Shown here: positions 1 through 6,251 of the stretch, in pieces | How positions within the stretch are numbered: the first letter of the stretch is position 1 | Layout: each line of letters opens with the position of its first letter | DNA from: Candidatus Rubrivivax defluviihabitans | Lineage (GTDB): Bacteria > Pseudomonadota > Gammaproteobacteria > Burkholderiales > Burkholderiaceae_C | Direction of reading: 5' to 3' | Assembly: GCA_016709385.1 (NCBI GenBank) | Contig: JADJMW010000012.1 | Location: 1 to 16,367 of the forward strand | DNA: 16,367 bases | Translations under genes and position numbers: made by a program | The notes under the pieces: model-generated | What the model was told of the DNA's origin: nothing | The model's input: only the letters and a program-made list of their open reading frames with translations | Databases searched by the model: none

Positions 1-777
1 TCCAGACTTTCGAGCGCGACTAGCCGCGTGGAGTCTGCGCAGTCGGTCTATGCCCAACGCCAATCTGTAGCCAACCGTCTATCCACTGCGTATGAGTCGG
101 GGGAGGCGTTGTCCATAGACTTGGCGCAATTGCCAGCAAACTCGGACTTCATGCAGCGCTACCAGCGCCTGGCATCGGAATACGGTCCCAACAGCCTGGC
201 TCTGCAAGCAGCCATGGCAAGTGAACTTGCCACGCGTGCTTTGCCGCCAACGAAGAGCCCGTCGGCGTCGGCGTTGCCGGCGACCTTTGCTGACATCCTA
301 GGCGTGAGGAATCATGACCTCCGTGATCCCGTCTTTGCCCCGGACGCCGTTGCTGCCGCCGACCGAGCCAACGATAGAGCTGCAGGACCGAGGCTGAGTG
401 GAAACGATCCGAAGGTGCCCGAAGTGCCAACCGGGCTGGCTGGGGTTCGAGGCGACGTCTCAGATCGTGCGGCGGCGGCCGCCCGCGCAGGATCAGCAGC
501 CGATACGTTCGACACGCGCAACGAGATCACACGCAATCCTGATGGCACGATCGGCACACGACGATCACAGATGCTGGGCAACGCCCGCCAGCTTCGTGAA
601 GACGTGGCGAACATGGCCGAGAACGCGAGTGACCTGGTGACTGGGGGCTCCGAGCAAGCACTTTCAGCTGCAGCAGCAGCCCGGGCCCGCAACAGCGAAT
701 CGCAGCGCTCACGGGACATCGCCGCTACCCCCGACGTACCAACGATGCTGCCAAAGGGTGGGCGGCGCAAGCGGTAA
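1..777 (+). CDS. traG: TraG-like mating-pair protein, C-terminal part (5' end outside window)
   Basis: The frame is open from base 1, so this is the 3' end of a longer gene; the GTG at 28 is only the first start-like codon. The visible 258 residues are hydrophilic, with no membrane segment. They include the stretch SIDLAQLPANSDFMQRYQRL followed by an Ala-rich region and a Pro/Lys/Arg tail, which I recognise as the C-terminal region of TraG-type proteins of F-like conjugation systems. In that family the N-terminal membrane domain acts in mating-pair stabilisation and the C-terminal part extends into the periplasm. The gene ends 17 bp before the stop of the convergent small membrane gene. As it is the only transfer gene here, the window probably starts at the end of the transfer region. 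Family assignment is from memory of sequence patterns. Confidence 0.75.
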   Translation, partial: SRLSSATSRVESAQSVYAQRQSVANRLSTAYESGEALSIDLAQLPANSDFMQRYQRLASEYGPNSLALQAAMASELATRALPPTKSPSASALPATFADILGVRNHDLRDPVFAPDAVAAADRANDRAAGPRLSGNDPKVPEVPTGLAGVRGDVSDRAAAAARAGSAADTFDTRNEITRNPDGTIGTRRSQMLGNARQLREDVANMAENASDLVTGGSEQALSAAAAARARNSESQRSRDIAATPDVPTMLPKGGRRKR

Positions 778-794
778 AGCAACGGACCAAACCT

Positions 795-1085
795 CTACAC
801 GCGGCCGTGCGCGCCTGGTGTTGGATGGTTCGGCAGGTCGTAAACGTCGCCTTGGAAATGACGGACGCCACACTCGTCGACGAACGGATCAGGACAGTCG
901 ATCTCAGGCGAGGTTGGCTCGCTGCTATCCCACCTTCTGCGGGACAACCCAACGAGCAACGCAGCCATCGACCCCCAGAACACCACGAAGAAGCCGATCA
1001 CGAAAGCACTCCTCGACCACACGGTCGTCGCGGCGAGCCCGCCAGCCACGCAGAAGACCAGTAGAACGGTGGATGAACGGCTCAT
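795..1085 (-). CDS. small two-helix membrane protein
   Basis: A 96-residue protein with two hydrophobic segments near the N-terminus, about residues 5-22 and 28-47, separated by a short Ser/Arg turn and followed by the basic stretch SRRRW and an acidic soluble tail of about 45 residues. The start is the ATG at 1085 because a strong Shine-Dalgarno sequence (AGGAAGG) lies 8 nt upstream; the GTG three codons earlier sits against that site and is unlikely. It is convergent with traG and divergent from the secreted-protein gene at 1184. I recognise no family. The clear ribosome site and membrane pattern argue for a real gene, possibly with an accessory role in the cell envelope, but that role is only inferred. 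Confidence 0.6.
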   Translation of the reverse strand: MSRSSTVLLVFCVAGGLAATTVWSRSAFVIGFFVVFWGSMAALLVGLSRRRWDSSEPTSPEIDCPDPFVDECGVRHFQGDVYDLPNHPTPGAHGRV

Positions 1086-1183
1086 CGGGCACACCTTCCT
1101 GCGGGGCGCAAAGCCACTTTCGAAGGTGGCGGCCCGCGCCGTCCATCTTTATACTTTGCTGGCCGATCAGCAAGGGGGCCAAG

Positions 1184-1795
1184 ATGAAACTTGTCCATTG
1201 CTTGGTTGCGGCCTGTAGCGCCGCACTTCTTTCCAGCCTCCAGCCAACCGCGGAGGCCGTTGCCCTCCGGCCGAACAAGGCCACGGATGACAGCGTATGC
1301 GATCTCGCACACGACACGATCGGGTTTCTTGGCGGATCGCTGCTCATCCCCGCAAGCGCTTCACAGAGCGATCAAGTAGATGCGTACTTCCGCCTCGCAT
1401 CGACGTTCATAGCCTTGAAGTGCGCGGACGGGCAACTGCTGATCGTTCAGGGGATGTCCGACAGCTCAATCGCTCCAGTTGCGCTTCGGAACGTTGCAGC
1501 GTCCGCCTGTGTCGCCGCGGCCGTGGCCAGGACCGAGATCACCGTCCCGCTGGGCGGACGCGCCTTCCCTGGCTTCGAACTGCGTTGCGTAATTACCAAA
1601 CGTGAAGAACTCGCTGCGAAGCTTAGTCAGATTGAGCAAGCCGACCCGATGTCTGCGCTCAAGGCTCGACTCCAGTCAGCAGCGGGGGACCCTGCTGGGG
1701 GAACTCCGACTTCCCGTGGGAGTGCCGGCGAAAGCAATGCCTGCGACAGGATCACCCTCGCTGCACTGCTACAAGGTGGCGCCTGCAAGAAGTAG
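1184..1795 (+). CDS. secreted hypothetical protein with C-terminal LQGGACK motif
   Basis: A 203-residue protein that begins with a typical signal peptide: a short basic start (MKLVHC), a hydrophobic core and an Ala-x-Ala-type cleavage region near residues 22-27. The start at 1184 has AGGGGG 6 nt upstream and is preferred over the much longer upstream extension, which has poor codon bias. A TATACT hexamer at 1150-1155 could be a -10 element, although I see no good -35 partner. The mature part contains four Cys (CDLAH, LKCADG, ASACV, RCVIT) plus two more near the end, which suggests disulfides in the periplasm. The protein ends in CDRITLAALLQGGACKK. A very similar ending recurs in another frame just downstream. 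I do not recognise the function; next to traG it may be a transfer or envelope accessory protein. Confidence 0.65.
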   Translation: MKLVHCLVAACSAALLSSLQPTAEAVALRPNKATDDSVCDLAHDTIGFLGGSLLIPASASQSDQVDAYFRLASTFIALKCADGQLLIVQGMSDSSIAPVALRNVAASACVAAAVARTEITVPLGGRAFPGFELRCVITKREELAAKLSQIEQADPMSALKARLQSAAGDPAGGTPTSRGSAGESNACDRITLAALLQGGACKK

Positions 1796-1797
1796 TA

Positions 1798-1920
1798 CGC
1801 CGATGCTCAGCAATCGATACAGGGCCCTGCTTCGGGTACTCCGTCGACACAGTCCAGGAAGGACCGGGCCGGGGGAAGGTCACCTTGGCATCGCTGCTGC
1901 AAGGTGGCTCGTGCAAGTAG
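1798..1920 (+). pseudogene. remnant repeating the LLQGG-C-K ending of the upstream gene
   Basis: Shortly after the stop of the 1184 gene, a different frame reads GKVTLASLLQGGSCK and then TAG (1918-1920). This matches the end of the upstream protein, DRITLAALLQGGACKK. The two DNA segments (about 1750-1795 and 1879-1920) share most bases around the CTGCTACAAGGTGGC-like core. No start or ribosome site fits this frame, and the preceding residues are not obviously coding. It is either a tandem duplication that decayed or the end of a paralogous gene lost by deletion. Confidence 0.4.
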
Positions 1921-2020
1921 CAGACCCGCCGATCCTTCGGACCGGCCGCCAGCGCTTGCGCGTCGATCTGCTTGCCCACCCATCTCCGTGCGTCGTGACA
2001 ATCACGGGCGCGGTGTGCAG

Positions 2021-2203
2021 CTAGGCTTGTCGCTGTTCCAGCCAGTGGCTACCTGCGCCATAGGTCTCGCAGCCGGCCTCCACGATGATCTCGAGGTCGC
2101 GCCGCGACTCGGGTGTGTCCGGAAACCACACGCCACCGTCGCTCGGATTGCCTGAAGCGTCCTCGTGCAGACCCATCTGCCAGCGGACTCGAATCTCGTT
2201 CAC
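2021..2203 (-). CDS. small conserved-looking hypothetical protein
   Basis: A 60-residue acidic protein beginning MNEIRVRWQMGLHEDASGNP and containing WFPDTPESRRDLEIIVEAG before its Gln/Arg-rich end. The start chosen is GTG at 2203 because GAGGG lies 6 nt upstream; the TTG five codons earlier has no ribosome site. The amino-acid mix (balanced charges, Trp and Phe, few Arg runs) is that of a true protein, unlike the reverse frame. No transmembrane segment or signal peptide. I do not recognise a named family. It stands alone on the minus strand between the secreted-protein gene and the sppA-like gene. Confidence 0.5.
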   Translation of the reverse strand: MNEIRVRWQMGLHEDASGNPSDGGVWFPDTPESRRDLEIIVEAGCETYGAGSHWLEQRQA

Positions 2204-2443
2204 CTGCGGCCCTCGCAAGTACCGTAGTCGCTGAGCGTGGAGTCTAGATCCTCGGAGTCTGGATGTGTTCGATCCGACTCGGCCGAATCGAGCGGCTCAG
2301 CGCTCGAACTCATTCCTTGGTAGTCACCTCCAGACCCTCACTTCATGCCCGATCTGTGGCCGGATTTCCGGTGGTCTCGCTGGCGGCACGGTCCTATGGT
2401 GTTGATCCCCTCTGTCCGCTGAGCGTCCCGCTGGAGACCGACC

Positions 2444-3538
2444 GTGAACCCCGAGAGCCCATCCTCAGACACCCCTTCGCTGCAGCCCGTTCATGGCTCA
2501 CCGCCAGCCGACGTGCGGGGCCATCAAGGGGAACCACCGACCTCGCCCTCAGCGGCGTCAACCGAAGGCACCCAACCAGCAGTGCTCCTCGAGCTGGTGC
2601 GCGAGATGCGCGGCCAGCGCGAGTCGTTCGACGTGGCGCAGAAGCTTGCCGCGGCGGAGCGCAAGTCGGAGCGCCGCTGGCGCATGGTGTTCCAGGCGCT
2701 CGTCTTCGGCTTCCCGGTGGTCCTCGGCGTCATCTACCTCCTGTTCTTCCTCAACTCGGCGGGTTTCCGGTGGGGTCCTTTCGGCGATGTCGTCGGTGTC
2801 GTCAGGATCGAAGGCCCTATCGGTTCGACCGAACGCGCGTCTGCGGAAGCGATCGTGCCGCTCCTGGAGAGGGCATTCGCGAACCCAAGTGTCAAGGCCG
2901 TGGTGCTCTCCATCGACAGCCCCGGCGGCGCACCTGTCGAGTCCGAGCGCATCTACACGGCCATCGGTTCGCTCAGGAAGCAGCATCCAAAGCCGGTGGT
3001 CGCCATCATCAACAACATCGGCGCCAGTGCCGCCTTTCTGATCGCCCTTCACGCCGACAAGATCGTCGCCGGCAAGTACTCGCTGGTTGGCTCCATCGGA
3101 GCCATCATGGCTCCGTGGCAACTGGACCGCGCGATCGCGAAGATCGACGTGACCCAGCGCGTCTACGCATCGGGCAAGCTCAAGTCATTCCTAAATCCGT
3201 TCACGCCGGTGTCTCCTGAGGTCGACCTGAAGGCACAGAAACTCGTGGACCAGCTGGGCGCATTCTTCGTCGAAGAGGTGAAGGCAAGGCGCGGAGCTCG
3301 CCTCAAACAAGGCATCGACGTGGCCACGGGCGAGGTCTGGCCCGGCCCCGAGGCGCTGGACCTTGGCCTCGTCGACTCGGTGGGCACGCTCGATGACTAC
3401 GTGACCGCCACATGGGGCATGCGGACCTACGACTTTGGCCCGAGCCCACAGGGCCTGCAGCTATTGAGCCGCGCGCTCCAGGACTCTGCCGTCGCCGCGG
3501 TTCAGCGTTTGGCCGTTTCCGTCCCGGCCGTCAGGTGA
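2444..3538 (+). CDS. sppA: S49-family membrane serine protease (SppA-like)
   Basis: A 364-residue peptidase. Residues 1-80 are a Pro/Ser-rich then charged cytoplasmic region, residues 82-104 a single membrane segment (VLGVIYLLFFL), and residues 115-330 the ClpP/crotonase-like protease domain. Diagnostic motifs are LSIDSPGG (156-162), the nucleophile region NIGASAAF with the likely catalytic Ser195, and SGKLKSF with the likely general-base Lys247. The family cuts signal peptides and other membrane-embedded peptides with a Ser/Lys dyad on the outer face of the inner membrane. Around the Ser this copy reads GASAA, not the commoner ASGGY, which may change substrate preference. The start is GTG at 2444 with GGAG 7 nt upstream. 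It is transcribed alone; a weak hairpin (GGCCC/GGGCC, 3580-3599, then TTT) could end its transcript. In mobile elements such proteases may clear remnant signal peptides or process transfer proteins, which is inference. Confidence 0.85.
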   Translation: MNPESPSSDTPSLQPVHGSPPADVRGHQGEPPTSPSAASTEGTQPAVLLELVREMRGQRESFDVAQKLAAAERKSERRWRMVFQALVFGFPVVLGVIYLLFFLNSAGFRWGPFGDVVGVVRIEGPIGSTERASAEAIVPLLERAFANPSVKAVVLSIDSPGGAPVESERIYTAIGSLRKQHPKPVVAIINNIGASAAFLIALHADKIVAGKYSLVGSIGAIMAPWQLDRAIAKIDVTQRVYASGKLKSFLNPFTPVSPEVDLKAQKLVDQLGAFFVEEVKARRGARLKQGIDVATGEVWPGPEALDLGLVDSVGTLDDYVTATWGMRTYDFGPSPQGLQLLSRALQDSAVAAVQRLAVSVPAVR

Positions 3539-3562
3539 AGCCGGGCGGGCGCCACGTTTCCG

Positions 3563-3883
3563 ATGCCGGCGACCGACACGGCCCCGCGCTGGGCGGGCCC
3601 TTTCCTCGCCGTCCACTTCGTCGCGACCTCGCGGAGCCATCGCCTTCGGCAGCTGGACGACACCGCGTTCCGCCGAACCGCTCGCGCCTGTGACCAGTTC
3701 ATCTTGGGAACGACGGTCCCAGGCTTCGTCGCATCGGCCCTGACGCTGCCCGGCGCGTTCGGCCTGTGCCTTCTCCTCGCGTGTTCCTGCTGTGGGATCG
3801 TGGTCGTGCTGGCAATCGGCCGACGCGTCGCGATCGAGCGGAATCGCCGCGGCAGCCCACACCGCCCCACCTCGCCGGGTTGA
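3563..3883 (+). CDS. possible small single-span membrane protein
   Basis: A 106-residue reading frame lies in the 346-bp gap between sppA and the end of the nuclease operon. It has a hydrophobic stretch around residues 56-87 (FVASALTL and CCGIVVVLAIG) followed by basic residues, consistent with a membrane anchor and cytoplasmic tail. Third-position G/C content is good in the second half. However, no ribosome site precedes the ATG at 3563, the first half is not protein-like, and I recognise no family. The rest of the gap shows only a weak hairpin at 3580-3599. Treat as doubtful. Confidence 0.3.
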   Translation: MPATDTAPRWAGPFLAVHFVATSRSHRLRQLDDTAFRRTARACDQFILGTTVPGFVASALTLPGAFGLCLLLACSCCGIVVVLAIGRRVAIERNRRGSPHRPTSPG

Positions 3884-3884
3884 C

Positions 3885-4433
3885 TCAACGACGGTCCTGG
3901 TACGTCGCCGAGCACCTCGTTCTGTGAACGCACTGGGCGCACTGCGAGATCGAACGAGCCGCGTTCGGCCGGCCGACCTTGCCGCGAACGACGGCGCCAT
4001 ATCGCTCGCTCATGGCGGCGATCTCTTCAGCACCCATCAGCCGGACCTTGTGGGGCATTCGGGCGCCGCGCCCCGGGAGCTGGATGACAACCCACGCATC
4101 GCTGGAGACCGACTCGCCGGTCTCGTCCGCTACCGCGATCCTCTGAACGGACAACTCGATGACGTCGGACATGTAGACGGCGTTGCGGGCCCGAGTCTTG
4201 AGCTCGACCAATTGAAGGCCGGTCGGCGTCCGGTAGGCCCTGTCCAGCCTGGCCACGAGCCTGCGGCCACGCGACCGGAATGTCTGCTCGGCGAAGGCGA
4301 TCTCTGCACCGCGCAGTTCGACCGGGAGCCCGTGCTCATCGTCAGCGTCGTCGCTCGCACGATGCCTGGCGAACAACACAGCCGAAGCGATGAGCAGTAG
4401 CAGCACCATCAGCGCCACCATTTCGCTGCTCAT
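3885..4433 (-). CDS. membrane-anchored Cas4-like PD-(D/E)XK nuclease, lacking the N-terminal motifs
   Basis: A 182-residue protein. Residues 5-21 form an N-terminal membrane helix, followed by an acidic linker and then the core of a Cas4/Dna2-type nuclease: Asp64 in RLDRAY, Glu77-Leu-Lys79 in VELKTR, a following helix with Gln97, and at the C-terminus Cys165-x2-Cys168-x5-Cys174. The D...ExK set is the metal-binding site of the PD-(D/E)XK fold, and the three Cys match three of the four [4Fe-4S] ligands of Cas4. The usual early His and first Cys are absent, but both motifs occur in the gene just upstream. Its ATG follows that gene's stop after 3 nt, with GAGG overlapping the junction, so translation is probably coupled. 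Role is inferred: DNA end processing linked to the element's partition operon. It is not near any CRISPR array in this window. Confidence 0.75.
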   Translation of the reverse strand: MSSEMVALMVLLLLIASAVLFARHRASDDADDEHGLPVELRGAEIAFAEQTFRSRGRRLVARLDRAYRTPTGLQLVELKTRARNAVYMSDVIELSVQRIAVADETGESVSSDAWVVIQLPGRGARMPHKVRLMGAEEIAAMSERYGAVVRGKVGRPNAARSISQCAQCVHRTRCSATYQDRR

Positions 4434-4436
4434 GGT

Positions 4437-4880
4437 CTACCTCAGTTTCCGGTGCACGACAGCCTCCGCGCAGCGGCCCAGTCCCCTCAGGATTGGACTC
4501 ACCGACTTGAGTGCCCTCGGCCTCGCCTCCAGCCAGCGGCACAGTCCCGGCGAGAGCCTGTAGTAGCCGCCGATCAACCATCTTCCGGTAACGGATCGCC
4601 TCAGGAACAGATCCCGGAACGCACGCAGGGCACTTGTCTCCCGGCACTCACCCAACGCGAGCGTGGCCACGAAACACCGGCCCTTCCTGCTGCTCGCCGC
4701 TGCAATGCGCCGGCCTTCCTCGAAGAAGACCGCGTGGGCCAGCAGTCCGCGCTCCTGGGCCTGCTCCTGCGCCTTCGTCGCCCCGCGACCGAACGCCGCG
4801 TCGAACGCCACCTGGCGTTCGCAGTAACCCAGGCGCGCAAGCTCGCTCGCGCTCACGAACTCGCTCTTGCGGTCACCCAT
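4437..4880 (-). CDS. Cas4 N-terminal-like motif fused to a CFI-box domain
   Basis: A 147-residue protein in two parts. Residues 8-58 resemble the start of Cas4-type nucleases: SASELARLGYCERQ with Cys20 in the position of the first Fe-S ligand, then ERGLLAHAVFFEEGRR with His49 in the position of the first active-site motif. Residues 69-135 match the CFI-box domain pattern: CFVATLALG, then LRAFRD (85-90), GR, YYRLSP (106-111) and a basic amphipathic end. CFI-box domains are small C-terminal modules of unknown function. There is no DxK/ExK site here, so the protein cannot be a nuclease on its own. The start ATG at 4880 lies 19 nt after the ParR-like stop and is where the recognisable domain begins. 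It is the third gene of the minus-strand operon and directly precedes the gene holding the missing half of the Cas4 motif set. Confidence 0.7.
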   Translation of the reverse strand: MGDRKSEFVSASELARLGYCERQVAFDAAFGRGATKAQEQAQERGLLAHAVFFEEGRRIAAASSRKGRCFVATLALGECRETSALRAFRDLFLRRSVTGRWLIGGYYRLSPGLCRWLEARPRALKSVSPILRGLGRCAEAVVHRKLR

Positions 4881-4899
4881 GGTTGCTTCGCACGCACGG

Positions 4900-5172
4900 T
4901 TAACTGTGCGAGGAATCCCATTCGAGCATCGAAGGGACCGACGTCGCCGTCTTTTCGGTACTTGCCTCGACGGGACCGGCAGCGCCCGGCCCGGGCACGC
5001 TCTCCGCTTGGTGAAGAGTCGGGCTGACACCCACTCGATTCAGCTCCACCATCAAGCCCATCGTCACCAGATCCCTGAAGCGCGCCATCCTGCGCCTCGG
5101 GCTGCTGATACTGAACAACGCTTCATACAGCGCAGGATGCGCCTCGCGGGAGATGGTCACCTTCACGCGCAT
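4900..5172 (-). CDS. ParR-like partition adaptor (small DNA-binding protein)
   Basis: A 90-residue protein. The N-terminal half (RVKVTISREAHPALYEALF, then SPRRRMARFRDLVTMGLM) predicts a short beta strand followed by two helices, as in ribbon-helix-helix proteins; the C-terminal half is Pro/Ser/Glu-rich and probably disordered. Placed directly after the ParM-like gene, it fits the ParR role: binding centromere repeats as a dimer and capping the actin filament with its flexible tail. The ATG at 5172 is preferred because AAGGAAGG lies a few bases upstream; an alternative GTG at 5199 overlaps the parM stop (GTGA) and would add nine residues. The assignment rests mainly on position, size and fold pattern, since ParR sequences diverge strongly. 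Confidence 0.6.
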   Translation of the reverse strand: MRVKVTISREAHPALYEALFSISSPRRRMARFRDLVTMGLMVELNRVGVSPTLHQAESVPGPGAAGPVEASTEKTATSVPSMLEWDSSHS

Positions 5173-5195
5173 AGTGCCTTCCTTGCGGTTTTCGT

Positions 5196-6251
5196 TCACG
5201 ATGCCACCTCCGCCGCAACCGGGCCTTGCACTTGGGAGTCAGCCGCCTGTCGGAACTGATCAGGTCGCTCTCGAACGTACTGCTCGCCGAGCAGCTGGAA
5301 CCCGCGCACGTTGGCGTACATCGGGTCCTCGACTTCGAGGATCTGGTGCTTGGGGAAGCGGCGCTTGACCGCCTTCCGGTACAGGTAGGCCCCGCCGCCG
5401 ACGAGGACGATGTTCTCGAGGTCCTCGGGGCCGTCGAGCCGGCCGAGCACGGAGATCAGTGCCTGGTCGGCCACCTTCCTGATGAGCGGCTCGAACTTCT
5501 TCAGATCGTGGTCTCGCTGGTACAGCCGCAGGATCCTCCCGGACCTCAAGGCGGCGTCGACGGCGTCCAGGTTGCGGTAGTCCGCCTTGATCTCGGCCCC
5601 GATCGCCTCTGCGATCTGCCGCAGGATGTCGGAGACCCCGCGATTGACCGAGTCGCTCATCTTCGGGATGACCCGCATCCCCCGCGTCACCAGCCAGTCG
5701 AACGTACGAGAGCCCACATCCATCACCAGGGTCTTGTGCTGCATCGCGTCCATCTTCCCGTTGTGCATCGCGTACCAGAAGAGGGCGCCCTGAGGCTGGG
5801 GAACGACGAGCGTCTTCTTGACCACGATCGTGCGCTTCCTGCCGACGTCGAAGGATCCGGTCATCGCCTTTTCGAGAGCGGATCGCTTAGCCAGGAACTG
5901 CGCCACCGGCAGACCGACGACGAGCAGGTCGACGGTGTCGATCTTCATGAAGTGCAAGGCGGCGGCCGTGAACGCCCGGTACTCAGCTGTCTCGGTATAC
6001 CCGTCGTGGAGCTGCCATGAACGAAACCGGTCCGCGGCGAGTTCGACATCCGGTCCGACCTCATAGAACAGTCCGTCGACCGGAACCTGGACGGTCCGCC
6101 GTTTGCCTCCCATCGACTCAGTGGCCTGGTCGTTGTGACAGTAGAACGCGAGCGATGGGAAATGGGCGCATTCCACCTTGCCGTTCGTCGATGAGGTGAC
6201 GTACTTCGTGTTGCCGAAGCCCACGTCGATGGCTCTGACGATGATGCTCAT
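5196..6251 (-). CDS. parM: ParM/StbA-like actin ATPase (plasmid segregation)
   Basis: A 351-residue actin-like protein. Motifs in order are phosphate-1 DVGFGNTK (9-16), a connect region with VVGLPVAQF (111-119), phosphate-2 DVGSRTFDW (178-186), and the adenosine motif VLVGGGAYLY (282-291) followed by YANVRGF (312-318). These define the ParM/StbA branch, which forms ATP-dependent filaments that push plasmid copies apart when bound to ParR and a centromere. The start is the ATG at 6251, where the fold begins and GGAAGGAA sits upstream; longer upstream extensions are out of character. It is first in a minus-strand operon with ParR-like, CFI-box and nuclease genes, joined by overlaps or gaps of under 20 nt. 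On an integrative element, such a system may stabilise the excised circular form. The exact subfamily is uncertain. Confidence 0.85.
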   Translation of the reverse strand: MSIIVRAIDVGFGNTKYVTSSTNGKVECAHFPSLAFYCHNDQATESMGGKRRTVQVPVDGLFYEVGPDVELAADRFRSWQLHDGYTETAEYRAFTAAALHFMKIDTVDLLVVGLPVAQFLAKRSALEKAMTGSFDVGRKRTIVVKKTLVVPQPQGALFWYAMHNGKMDAMQHKTLVMDVGSRTFDWLVTRGMRVIPKMSDSVNRGVSDILRQIAEAIGAEIKADYRNLDAVDAALRSGRILRLYQRDHDLKKFEPLIRKVADQALISVLGRLDGPEDLENIVLVGGGAYLYRKAVKRRFPKHQILEVEDPMYANVRGFQLLGEQYVRERPDQFRQAADSQVQGPVAAEVAS

